From positions 310,001 through 374,000 of the forward strand of contig OZ251231.1 of NCBI GenBank assembly GCA_965240325.2: a stretch of DNA of 64,000 nt, read 5' to 3'. Origin of the DNA: Rebecca billardiae RCC1528 (taxonomy: Eukaryota > Haptophyta). The notes under the pieces are model-generated. The model worked only from the letters and a program-made list of their open reading frames with translations, made no database searches and was not told the DNA's origin. Of the stretch, positions 39,182-49,997 are shown piece by piece (positions within the stretch are counted from its first letter, which is position 1; every line of letters begins with the position of its first letter). The translations under genes were made by a program, and so were the position numbers.

Positions 39182-40873
39182 GTGGCGTTATAGGGAATGA
39201 ACCTATAACTGAGTCAGAGTGTCTATGAGCGACGCCAAGAATCCGGCTCGCATCACGGCATTCCTGCGTTGTCCTGTGCGCACCGCCGCGCGCGGGATTC
39301 CTGGTGCGCTGCCAATCTGGCCCACAGCGGCGCACCTGCAGGACTCGGTTGGTTACCGCTCACATCGGATCGATCAGGCTTCGCTCTCGGGGGCGCCATG
39401 GGGCTGCTCACGACGAAGGCGCCGAGCTGGGCAAGGGAATCGCCTGCATCGGGCACTGCCGGGTGCACGCTCCGCTGCAGGAGGTGCACCGCAGTCGCCG
39501 CAGCCCCTCTGCTCGGTAAGGTCGCTGGCTGTCTGTGTGGCCCGGCTCCCCGCCTGATCGTTCGGCGGCGCGACGTCATCATCTGTCTTCGCCGCGTCGC
39601 CCCTCATGCAATGGTCTCTTGCTCTCGCCGCTGTCGCGTCAACCCGCACGCTTCATCGTTTGAGATACGCGCTCGCCTCGCGCCCGTGCGTCGCGCGGGT
39701 GCGGCGCACTCTGACGCGTGTCTGCTCGCCGCGCGTCGCGATCGATCGTGCGCGCGCGGCCGCGCAGTCCTCGTCTCTTCTATTTCTAAACGGGATTCAT
39801 CAACGACTACTTGGACGCCCGCTCCAACTTATAAACGGGACTCGCGGGCGCCCTCTCGACCTCGGGCAGCAGCTCAACCGCCACGCCGCTGCCAGCGCCC
39901 GCTGTCGTTCGTTGCTCAAATCCCAACATAGCTAACCTGATCGTTCCATGATTGATCATTGTGGTCTGTCTACTCCACGACGCCGCGCGCCGCGACCATC
40001 CAGCTCCAGAGTCCATTCGTACCCGACGCCTTGTACGAGCCGGGCATGGCGGAGTGGCTAGACGTGGCGTTATAGGGAACCTATAACTGAGTGTCTATGA
40101 GCGACGCCAAGAATCCGGCTCGCACGGCATTCCTGCGTTGTCCTGTGCGCACCGCCGCGCGCAGGATTCCTGGTGCGCTGCCAATCTGGCCCACAGCGGC
40201 GCATCTGCAGGACTCGGTTGGTTACCGCTCACATCGGATCGATCAGGCTTCGCTCTCGGGGGCGCCATGGGGCTGCTCACGACGAAGGCGCCGAGCTGGG
40301 CAAGGGAATCGCCTGCATCGGGCACTGCCGGGTGCACGCTCCGCTGCAGGAGGTGCACCGCAGTCGCCGCAGCCCCTCTGCTCGGTAAGGTCGCTGGCTG
40401 TCTGTGTGGCCCGGCTCCCCGCCTGATCGTTCGGCGGCGCGACGTCATCATCTGTCTTCGCCGCGTCGCCCCTCATGCAATGGTCTCTTGCTCTCGCCGC
40501 TGTCGCGTCAACCCGCACGCTTCATCGTTTGCCCGCCCGCCCACCCTCGGCCTCTGGCGGATATGGAAGCACTGCAGTGTCAGCGAGCCATCAGCCTTAA
40601 TCGACCTTGCTCAAGTGACTGACGACTCGCGGGCGCCCTCTCGACCTCGGGCAGCAGCTCAACCGCCACGCCGCTGCCAGCGCCCGCTGTCGTTCGTTGC
40701 TCAAATCCCAACATAGCTAACCTGATCGTTCCATGATTGATCATTGTGGTCTGTCTACTCCACGACGCCGCGCGCCGCGACCATCCAGCTCCAGTGAGAC
40801 TCTGGTCCAGAGTGACCAGAGTCCATTCGTACCCGACGCCTTGTACGAGCCGGGCATGGCGGAGTGGCTAGAC
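39182..40873. repeat. Tandem duplication (882 and 810 bp) with swapped cores
   Basis: Copy 1 is 39182-40063 and copy 2 is 40064-40873. Both begin with GTGGCGTTATAGGGAA and end with GGCATGGCGGAGTGGCTAGAC, and the shared parts are nearly identical. After CTTCATCGTTT the copies carry unrelated cores (39662-39838, 177 bp; 40531-40623, 93 bp), then rejoin at GACTCGCGGGCGCCC. Copy 2 has an extra ~25 bp near 40797-40821 with the palindrome CTGGTCCAG. At the left end of each copy GTTATAGG and CCTATAAC form a perfect 8-bp stem, with loops of 7 and 3 nt. Open frames within are not conserved as protein. Confidence 0.85.
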
Positions 40874-41238
40874 ATATATATATAGTCGTCGTCATCATCG
40901 GGCGGCGGGCTTCGGCCGCTTCCGGCACGCGAGTCGCGAGCTGTCGCGAGCGTCCACGACCACGCGGCGACTACGGCTCTGATGAGCCCATCGAGTGATC
41001 GGCCCGTCGTGGCGCCCCGCGGCCCGCGCGTGCCCCGCGGATGCGCGTGAGCGCGGCCGCCCTGCCGAGCTCGGCCGCGTCCCCCAGCCGGGCCATGGTG
41101 AAGAATTGAAGCTGTCAGATGTCAGTCAGATGTGAGATGAGCAGAGCGCGCGCCGCAGCGTGCGGGCGGCCGCGAGCTGCCGTGCCGCCCGCAGGCTGCA
41201 TGCAGCCCGGGCGCACGCTGCCAGCCGCCGGCCGGCGC
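40874..41238. other. Intergenic region 3' of myosin gene
   Basis: 365 bp, GC-rich; no feature beyond a short TATATATA at the repeat boundary. Confidence 0.35.
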
Positions 41239-44200
41239 TCAGCCGTGTCGGTTGAGCAGCTTGTCCTTGAGCGAGAGCGCCGAGCGCAGCACCGGCGGCG
41301 CCGGGCTGCTCGCGCGCGCGCGCAGGGGCGTGCGCGCGCGGTCGGCGCAAGGGCGTGAGGTCGGCCGCTGAGCGCGCGCGCGCGCGCTCGGCGGCTGGCG
41401 CCGGGCGGACGGCGCGCGGCGAAGCGTCCGCCGCGCGGCGGCGGGCGTGGCGCGTGCCGCGCGCACCTGCAGAGCAGCTTGTCGTCAAAGACGGCGACGG
41501 CGATGGCGAACGCCTGCAGCGCCGAGTACGGCCGCTTGTAGTCCACGTTGAAGCGGTGCGTGCCCACCTTGCCTGCGCGCCGCGCGGACGGCGCGCGGCC
41601 GCGGTGTCGAGCGCCGCCGCTCAGCTGCCGCCGCGCGCGCGCGCCCGCAGGGCGAGGGCAGGGCGGCGCGGGGCGGGCGTGGCGCGCGCCGAGCGCGCAC
41701 CCAGCTGGAACTTGATGTCGTGCTGGTCGCGCGAGTCCACCAGTTGGATGTTTTTCACCGACGGCTCGGTCGCGCGCCCGTTGTACTCTGTGCACGGCCG
41801 CACGGCCGCGCCGCGCGCGTCGGGGGCGGCCGGCCAGCCGCGAGCGAGCGAGCGCGCGCGGCTGAGCGGCGCGGCGCGCGCGGCCAAGGCGGGCGGGGTG
41901 GCGGCGCCGGCGCGGCGCGGCGTCCGCGCGCGCGCTCGGCCGGGCTCGCACCGAGCGTGTACGACTGCAGCCGCTCCGACCACGTGGGCGCCTTGTTGGC
42001 CATCATCACCAGCCCGCCGTACCGCTGCGTCTTGAGGCGCTCCACCAGCGTCTCCTCCTGCGCGCGGCCAGAAGGGAGGGGGCGCGCGCGGAGGCACGCA
42101 CACACACGCATAGACGCACACACACACACGCACACACACGCACACGCACACACACACGCACACGCACGCGCACACACACACGCGCGCGCACACACACGCA
42201 CACACACGCACACGCACACATACACACACGCACACGCACACACGCACGCGCACGCACACACGCACACACACGCACACGCACACGCACACGCACGCACACA
42301 CGCACACACACGCGCGCACACACACACGCACGCGCACACGCGCGCGCGCGGAGGGGGCGCGCGCGCGGTGGCACGCCGGGCGGCGGTGTGTGAGCGGGCG
42401 GCCGCGCGCGCGCGTGCTGCTGCTGCCCCGCGCGCCACCGCGCACAACACGCGTGCGCGCGCGCCGCGTGGCGCACGCACCTTGGTGGTCGGGCGCAGCA
42501 GCGCGCGCCCGCCCTCGTCCGTCTCCTGCGGCAGCCCGGCAGTTAGCTGCACAGGCCCGCCTGAGCCGAGGATGCTCTGCTCGAACGAGATGGCGAGCAG
42601 CTCGGCCCTCAGCTCGGTGGAGACGGGCCCGCCGACGGTGGAGGCGGTGTCGTCGTCGTCGTCGTCGAAGCCGGCGGTGGACGGCCGGGAGAGCCGGCCG
42701 GTGCGCGTGCCGCCCGCCGCCTGCGCGCGCGTGCATGCGCGCGCGGGCGCGCCGCGCGCTCGGCCCAGCGCGCGCGGCGCCCTGCGTGCTCGGCGCGAGC
42801 GCGCGTGCGCGCAGGTGCGCGGTGCGGCGCGCTCTCGGCTTTCGCGCGCGCGCCGCACCCTGTCGGCCTTCCTGGGCGAGAGCCCCGGCGTGTACAGCAC
42901 CCAGTGCAGCCCGCCCATGTCCTGCGCGGCCAGCTTGCCCAGATAGCCGCGGCCGGAGGGCTCGAACGCGTTGGCCGCCTCGCTGCGCACGCAGGGCGGA
43001 CGGGGGCGCGCGCACGAGGGGCGCGGAGGCGTGAGCGGGCGGTGTGCGCGGTGTGGGCTGTGTGTGTGTGCGTGCGCGCGCGTGTGTGTGTGAGCGTGCG
43101 CTGTGTGTGCGTGCGTGTGCGTGTGTGTGTGCGCGCGGTGTGTGTGTGCGTGCGTGTGCGTGTGCGCGTGTGTGCGTGTGTGTGCGTGTGTGTGCGTGTG
43201 TGCGGTGCTGTGCGCCGCACCGCTCCGTCGAGAAGCGGTAGAGCGTGTTGCGCGCGCCGCGGCTCTTCTTGGCGCTCATGCAGTACAGCGCGTGGTACGG
43301 CGGCAGCTCCAGGTACAGGTCGTACCGGACTGCCCCGGACTTTTCCTTCTCGCGCAGCACGTAGCACTGGACCATCGCGTGCCGGCCTGCCGGGTTAGGG
43401 TTAGGGTTAGGGTGAGGGTGAGGGTGAGGGTTAGGGCGGGCACGGGGCGTGGGCGCGCGGTGGCGGTGCGCGGCACACGCGCGCCGCGCAGCGGCAGCAG
43501 CCGCCGCCGCCGCCGCCGCAGCAGCACGGCGCGGCGGCGCGCCGAGCTCGCGCCACCCCGCCCGCGCCGTCCGCGATCGCGCGCACGCGCACACCCGCTG
43601 GCTCCGTCAGAATTTTGCCCAGCCCGGCCCACATGTGCGCAGGCCCGAAGGGCGAGAGGGGCTCGGGGACATCTGCGAGGGTGAGGCGACCGCCGGGCCC
43701 GGAGCCCTTCATGCCGTGCTGCGCGGCCACCTGCGACGCGAGCGCGGGCTGCGCCTCGTCGAGCACGAGCCGCGCGCGGCAGTCGTTCGGCAGCGGCGGC
43801 TGGTGGTTGCCGCCGCCGTCGTCGCCCGAGTCGCCGCCCTGCGGCACCGCCGGCAGCTCGTCGGATTGGAACGCCTCGGCCATCTCCGAGGTCGACGCGT
43901 AGTAGCCCGCCTGCGTGTAGTAGTCGAAGGCGGCGCGCTTGCGGCCGTGCGCGTCCTTCGTCGTGTCCGCCGCCACGCCGGGCGTCCAGTACGACTTGTC
44001 CCACTGCGCACCGCGCGCGCGCACGAGCGCACGCGCGCACGCGCGCACGCGCGCACGCGCGCAGGCACAGTCACGCCGCGCGGGCGCGCGCGTCAGCGCC
44101 GCGCGCCGCCCGCGCGCACGGCCGCCGCCACCGCGCACCGCGCGCAACGCACCTGCCCGCGGTGCCTGTAGTACAGCTGGCGGTGGTACTCGTCGAGCGG

Positions 44201-47200
44201 GTGCTCGCGCAGCGTCTGCTGCGTGACCTCGTTGTAGTAGTACAGGTGGCCGCGCCGGTCGAGCGCCTCCGCCCACGGCTCTGGCACCTGCGCAAAGAGC
44301 GCCTGCTCGGCTATCCAGAGCAGCCCGGCGTCGACCGGGTCGTCGGGGTCCATGCCCAGGTAGCTGCATGGGGGGAGGGGCGCAGGCGGGGGGTCGGGGC
44401 GTGGGTGTGAGGGTTGGGGGCAGCACGCACACGCACACGCACGCGCACACGCACACGCACACACACACGCACACGCACACACACGCGCACACGCACGCGC
44501 ACGCGCACACGCACGCGCACGCGCACGCGCACGCGCACACGCACGCGCACGCGCACGCGCACGCGCACGCGCACACGCACACGCACACGCACACGCACAC
44601 GCACACGCACACGCACACGCACACGCACACGCACACGCGCACGCGCACGCACACGCACACGCACACGCACACGCGCACGCGCACGCACACGCACGCACAC
44701 GCACACACGCACACGCACACACACGCGCACACGCACGCGCACGCGGACACGCACGCGCGCGCACGCGCCATCGGCACCCGCGCCGCGCGCACGGCGCGGT
44801 GCGGCCAGCCATGCAGCCACGCAGCGCGCACGCGCGCACAGCCGCGCCCCCGCTCGGCCCGCGCCCACGCCTCGCGCGACGCACCGAGCATAGTCAAGCA
44901 CGCCCTTGTCATATGACTCTGCGCCTGCGAGCGCCTTGCCACCGCCGCCGCCCTCCGAGACCAGCCCCGCGGCGGGCGCGACCATCGCCGCGCTCGAGAG
45001 GTTGACCCCGTCGCCCGCCGCGCCGTCCTCGTCGTCCGCCACGTCCGCGTCGTTCTCGCCGATCACGTGCGCGGGCCGCGGCGCCTGCGACGCACGCCCC
45101 GCGGGCTTAAGCCTTCGCTGCGCGCCCGCCAGCCCCTCGAGCGCCGTGGAGCCGCCGGTGGCGCCCGGGTTTCGAAGCTGGTCGAGCTCAAGGGCCTTGG
45201 CCTGCGGGGTGCGCGCGCCGGCGGGAGGGTTGGCGGCGGGCGAGCGCGCGTCGGCGCGGCGTCGCGCTGTGTGGCGCGCGGTGTGGCGGTGCGGTGCGGC
45301 GGTGCGGTGCGCGCGCCCTGCGCCGCACGCGCACGCGCACGCACACGCGCACGCACACGCACACGCACACGCACACACACACGCACACACGCACACACAC
45401 ACGCACACGCACACGCACACGCACCTGCTGCAGGCGGATGCGCTCCTGCTCCTCCTCGTCGTACCCGCCCGCGGCGAGCGAGAGCTCGGCGGGGCCCTCC
45501 TCCTCCTCCTCCGCCGCGCGCGCCGCCGCCTCCGCCGCCGCCTTTGCCGCGGCGGCCGCGGCCGCCTCGGAGCGCGCCGCCTCCCTCGCAGCCTCTAGCT
45601 CGGCGACGCGACGCCGCTTGGCGCGCACGGCGAGCATGCGCCGCGCGGCCGCCTGCACCGCCATCGCGTACGCGAGCGTCTTGCGCCGCCGCGCCTCGCG
45701 CAGCTTGGCGAACGCGCCGTGCCGGAAGAACGCCTTGGACGTGCCCAGCACGTAGTGCTCGCCTTTTTTCAAGCCGCCCTTGATGAAGATGGCCTCGCAC
45801 GCGACGCGCGCGGCGCTGTCGGACGAGAGCGGCGGGAGCACCTTCGGGTGGAGCAGCATGCCGAACTGCGGCGCGAGCTCGGCGCAGAGGAAGCGCTCGG
45901 GGTAGCCCTGCGCGCGCAAGGGCGGGCGCAGGGGCGCGCGAGCGTGTCAGCGCGCGCGCGCGCGCGCGGCGGCGCGCCGCGCGCCGCGCGCCGCGCTCCG
46001 CGCGCGCCGCGCGCGCCGGCGCACCGCGCGCGTGATGGTGATGGCCTCGAGCACGCCGCACGACGCGAGCTGCTCCTTGACGTACGACTTCTCGTAGTCG
46101 TTCGGCCGCATGTGCGCGTTCGGCTTGATGCACCGCACGAACGTCACCTTGCTCGTGCAGAGCGTGCGCACCAGCACCTCCAGCTGCTGGTAGAACTTGG
46201 AGAGGACACCTCGGAAGCCCTTCCCGCCGCCTCCCGCCGTGCCGTGCTGCAGCAGCGTCGCGACGAGCGGCTTGGTGGAGGCGTTCACCGCGACGGAGAG
46301 GTCCTCGTTCAGCGGGTCCTTGTTCTTGAGCAGAAAGCCGCTCACCGAGTACGTCACCTCGCCGGCGTAGTGCTTGAGCGTGAAGCTGCGCGCCGCGGCC
46401 GCGCCGCCTCCCTGTGATCCCTTCTGCCCATCGCGCACGCGGCCGAGCGCGGCGCTGCCGCGTAGCTTCTCGGCGACCTCGTCGGCGAACGTGGCGTCCG
46501 TCGCCTTGGACATCGAGCACGTGTCCTGCGCTCGGGCCGACCAAGCAGCGGGCGGCGTGCGCACGGTGCGCGCGCATGCGCGCGTGCGCGCGCGAGTGCG
46601 CGCGCGAGCGTGCGTGCGCGCGCGAGCGTGCGTGCGTGCGTGCGTGCGCGTGAGTGCGCGCGCGTGAGTGCGCGCGCGCGCGAGAGAGAGGGAGGGAGAG
46701 CGAAGCCGCGCGGCCGGCGGCTCACGGGCGGGCGGCGCCCCCCGCCCCCCGCCCCGCGCGCGCGCCGCCGGCTCGCACCTGCAGCAGCCACACCAGCCCC
46801 TTCGGCCGCCCCTCGATCGCCGCCACCACCTCCGCGTTGTCGGTGTACGGCAGCTCGGCGGGCACCTCGATGCCCTCGCGCTTGAAGTCGTCGAGCGCCG
46901 CCTTGAAGACGATCGCGTTGAACAGGCCCTGCAGCTTCTCGTTGGCGTAGTTGATGCAGAGCTGCTCGAGCGAGTTGACGCCAAAGTTCTCGAAGCCTGC
47001 GGGACGCGCCGCGCCGCGCGCGCACGAGCTCGTCGGCGCGGCACGCGAACCGCACCGCGCCGCACCGCGCGCCGCGGCACCGCGCGGGCGCCGGCGCTGC
47101 GCCGCGCCGCGCGCCGGCACGCGCGCTGCTCGTCGGTCGGTGGCGCGCACCGAAGATGTCGAGCACGCCGAAGAAGGCGTGCGACTTGCCCACGCGCTCG

Positions 47201-49655
47201 GCGCCCTGGCTCCCGGACGTCAGCGAGCCGCGGCGCGACAGCGACGAGCCGCCGCCGCCCCCCGCCTTCTTGGCACTCCCGGGCGCGTCCGCGCCTCCGT
47301 GCGCGCCGTGCGCGCCGAGCGAGCCGTTCAGCTTGCGGACGAGGGCGTCGAAGAGGGCGGCGTACAGCGCCTGGCGGCGGGGGCGCACGGGGCGGGGAGC
47401 GATCGCGCGCGCACGCGCGGCGGGGGCAGAAGGGTGTGAGCAGAGGGGCAGCGCGCCGCCAGGGCGTGGGCGGAGCACCGGAGCAGCAACCAGGAGCACC
47501 CCCGGGCGCGACGCTCTGGCAAAGGCAGGAGCGCCCCCGGGCGCGACGCTCCGGCGAAGGCAGGCACAGCCACGGCCTCGGCGCAGCGTGCACGCACACA
47601 GCACAGAGCACAGAGCATACACACCGCACAGCGCACGCACAGCACACACGCGCACACCGCACACACCGGACACACCAGACGCAGCACACGCGGCGCAGCA
47701 CGGCAGCGCCGCACGCAACACACACACACACCAACACAACACAACACACCACGGCAGCGCCGCACGCAACACACACACACACCAACACAACACAACACAC
47801 CACGGCAGCGCCGCACGCAACACACACACACACACCAACACAACACACCACGGCAGCGCCGCACGCAACACACACACACACCAACACAACACAACACACC
47901 ACCGCAGCGCCGCACGCAACACACACACACACCAACACAACACAACACACCACCGCAGCGCGCCGCGCCGTGCGCACCTTGGCCAGAGCGTCGCGCGCCG
48001 ACACGGCCTCGTCGATGGAGTGGCGCTTGGTGATCCACTCGGCGCCCGCGCGCAGCCGCTTGGTCGTCATCCCCTCCTCCAGCTCCGCCTCGTCGCACCC
48101 CAGCGCCTTCGCCGCCGCCGAGAGCGCCGCCTTTGAGTGCGCGTCCGCCAGCGCCGCGCCGGGCCCGTCGCCGTGGTCGGCGTCTGATGAGCCGGCGCCG
48201 CCCGCCGGCTTCGCCTCGCCAAAGGCGACGTTGCCGAGGAGCAGCGTCGCGCCGAGGAGCTCGAGGACCTGCGGGCGGCGCGCGCGCACAAGGCTCAGCC
48301 GCGCGCGCCGCGGCGCACCAGCACACCACCGCGCGGCGCCGCCGCCCGGCCGCGCGGCGCGGCGCGCCACGCCGCGGCGCGCGCGCGCGCGCGCGGCCGC
48401 GGTGCGAGGCCGCGGTGCGCGGTGCGCGCACCAGCTGCACGTCCTCGTCGCCGAGGCCGACGGCCTTGAGCGCGTCGACGGTGCGCGCGTGCGCCTTCTT
48501 GTCGTCCACGCCCTCGATCTCGTACGTGCCGCTCGCCTGCGCGCAGCAGCGCCGCAGCAGCGGCACGCGGGGCGCGGCGGCGGGCGGGCGCGCGCGCGCG
48601 CGCGAGCCGGGGAGGGGCGCGCACATGGGGGCGCGCGAGCGCGGCGCGACGCGTGAGCGCGCCGTGCGCCGCCGAGGCGCGGCGGGGCGGCCCGCCGCCG
48701 CCCCGCGTCGGCACGCCGCCCCGACCCACGCCCTTCCGACGCCCCGCCGCGCCGCGCGCGCCTTCAGAAACTCGTACGCACTCGGCGCGTGTCCAGGCGG
48801 CATGGCTTCCTTGCCGAGCGCGCCGCCAGCCAGGAGCTGGTAGTAGACGTGGAAGTTGCGCTCGCCGGGCGCGGGCGCGACGACGCGCGACTTCTCGAGG
48901 AGGTACGTGTCGACGGAGCAGCCGGTGATCGCGCCCGAGCCCGCGCACGACAGGCGGACGAACTTGCCGAAGCTGCGCCCGCGGCGGCGCGGCGGCGGCG
49001 CGGCGGCGGCGCGCGGCGGCGGCGCTCGGCTCAGCCGCGTGTGTCGCGCGGCGGCGCGCGACGCGCTCGCACGCGCACACGCGCGGCCCGCGCGCCGCCG
49101 CGGCCCGCCCGCCCGCCCTCGCCGCCCGCCCCACGCCGCCGCCGCGCGCGCGCACCGCGACGAGTTGTCGTTCCGGTTCGTGCGGCAGTTGCCCAAAGCC
49201 TCGAGGATCGGGTTGGTCGCTAGGAGCTTCGCCTCGAGCGCGGCGCCGACCGACGGGCCGGAGGGCGGCACGCCGCCGTTGGCGGCGGCGATCGCGGCGG
49301 AGGAGGCCCATGAGACGAGGCGGATGATGTGCTTCGTCGTCTCCGTCTTCCCCGCGCCGGACTCACCGGACACGACCACGCTCTGGTTCATGCGCTCGTC
49401 GACCATTTCCGTGAACGCCTCGTGCGCGATGCGGTACACGTGTGGAGGGAGGTCGGCGCGCGAGGCGGCCTGGCGGTACGAGGTGGCGTGGGCCTCGCCG
49501 TAGATGGGCAGCTCCTTCAGCGGGTTGATCGCCACGAGGATCGGGCCGATGTACGTGTAGCACGCGTCGGCGGCGTAGCGCTCACCCAGCACCTTGAGCA
49601 GCGAGCTCTCGTCGAGCCGGTCGACGGCGGTGAGGTCGTGGACGGCGGCGGCCAT
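41239..49655 (-). CDS. Myosin heavy chain with WW and C-terminal Tubby domains, 18 exons
   Basis: Exons (descending): 49655-49156, 48972-48762, 48536-48432, 48268-47978, 47370-47151, 46996-46779, 46525-46025, 45907-45425, 45201-44885, 44363-44153, 44003-43595, 43386-43221, 42982-42859, 42720-42481, 42057-41952, 41787-41701, 41572-41467 and 41305-41239; all phases agree, 1453 aa. Motor domain (about 10-720): P-loop GESGAGKT at 97-104, switch I NDNSSRFGKF, switch II LDIFGFENFG, and [10 protein letters not shown] before the converter (GYPERFL). Switch I and switch II both span exon joins. There is no N-terminal SH3-like domain. A basic/Ala-Glu helix with IQ-like [19 protein letters not shown] follows, then a CEP164-type module [20 protein letters not shown] with WW domain ([20 protein letters not shown]). 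The C-terminus (about 1155-1440) is a Tubby domain: [57 protein letters not shown] and [20 protein letters not shown]. Likely a phosphoinositide-directed actin motor. Confidence 0.88.
42058..42480 (-). repeat. Myosin intron 14 filled with (GT/GC)n
   Basis: 42094-42350 is a run of mixed CACACG/CGCACA units (GTGTGCG in the transcript) inside a 423-bp intron that starts AAG|GTGCGTGCG and ends CGCGCAG. Confidence 0.9.
42983..43220 (-). repeat. Myosin intron 12 with (CA)n in sense
   Basis: 43054-43205 on the plus strand is GTGTGTGCGTGCG, so ACACACGCAC in the transcript. The repeat polarity is opposite to that of the other repeat-bearing introns. Confidence 0.85.
43392..43438. repeat. Telomere-like repeat at an intron acceptor
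   Basis: GGGTTAGGG and GGGTGAGGG units on the plus strand give CCCTAAC units in the transcript, filling the last ~50 nt of myosin intron 11 and ending 5 nt before the AG. CTAAC is a perfect branch-point consensus. Confidence 0.85.
44364..44884 (-). repeat. Myosin intron 9 with ~340 bp of (GTGCGC)n/(GTGTGC)n
   Basis: 44424-44766 alternates ACGCGC and ACACGC units. Alternating purine-pyrimidine of this length is a classic Z-DNA-forming sequence. The HTHTHT and RTRTRT frames across it are artefacts. Confidence 0.9.
45202..45424 (-). repeat. Myosin intron 8, repeat begins at the splice donor
   Basis: The intron opens CAG|GTGCGTGTGCGTGTGCGTG and continues as GTGCGT-type units for about 100 bp, so the 5' splice site is the first unit of the repeat. 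Confidence 0.85.
47371..47977 (-). repeat. Myosin intron 4 with 51-bp minisatellite
   Basis: Units starting C(G/C)GCAGCGCCGCACGCAAC lie at 47701, 47752, 47803, 47851, 47902 and 47953 (51 bp, one of 48), each containing ACACACACACAC plus ACACAACACAACACACC. A further diverged stretch of CA-rich sequence runs from 47590. At 607 bp it is the longest intron of the gene. Confidence 0.85.
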
Positions 49656-49997
49656 GGCGGGCGCGTGCGGGGGCGGGGGAGAGGGGTGCTGCGGCCTGCG
49701 GCGCCGCGCCGGGCTCCTCCTCCACGCACCGCGCGCCCCACGCGCACGTCAGCGGCGGCGGCGAGAGAGGCCGCGCGATGCGCTCAGCGCCAAAGGATGG
49801 CAGACACCCTTGCTGTGCCTGCGCGCATCAACGCTCGCAAGTGCCATCAAACAATCAAACGCGCTCGCAGGGAAATCAGGGGAAATGTCTTGGACAGTGG
49901 CGCTCACGCGCTAAGTACCGTTGGGCGCCCCGGACTGCCTGCCACCTGGGCCCTGGCAGGCAGTCCGGGGCGCCCGACCTGCGAGGCACGCGGGCCA
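49656..49997. other. Shared 5' region of myosin and saccharopine dehydrogenase genes
   Basis: 342 bp between divergent start codons, containing the long hairpin at 49923-49975. Confidence 0.5.
49923..49975. promoter_or_regulatory. 22-bp perfect inverted repeat, 9-nt loop
   Basis: The left arm 49923-49944 starts GGGCGCCCCGGACTG and the right arm 49954-49975 is its exact complement; the loop is CCTGGGCCC. It ends 22 bp before the saccharopine dehydrogenase ATG, so if transcribed it would be a very stable 5'-UTR hairpin. It may instead be a palindromic insertion. Confidence 0.6.

Noticed and set aside
40040-40110. tRNA-like start GGCATGGCGGAGTGGCTAGAC
   Set aside because: No matching anticodon arm, T-arm (GGTTCRANNCC) or acceptor complement within 100 bp on either copy of the tandem repeat.
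44368-44916. HTHTHT and RTRTRT proteins
   Set aside because: Artefacts of the intron 9 repeat; flanking exons on the other strand splice cleanly around it.
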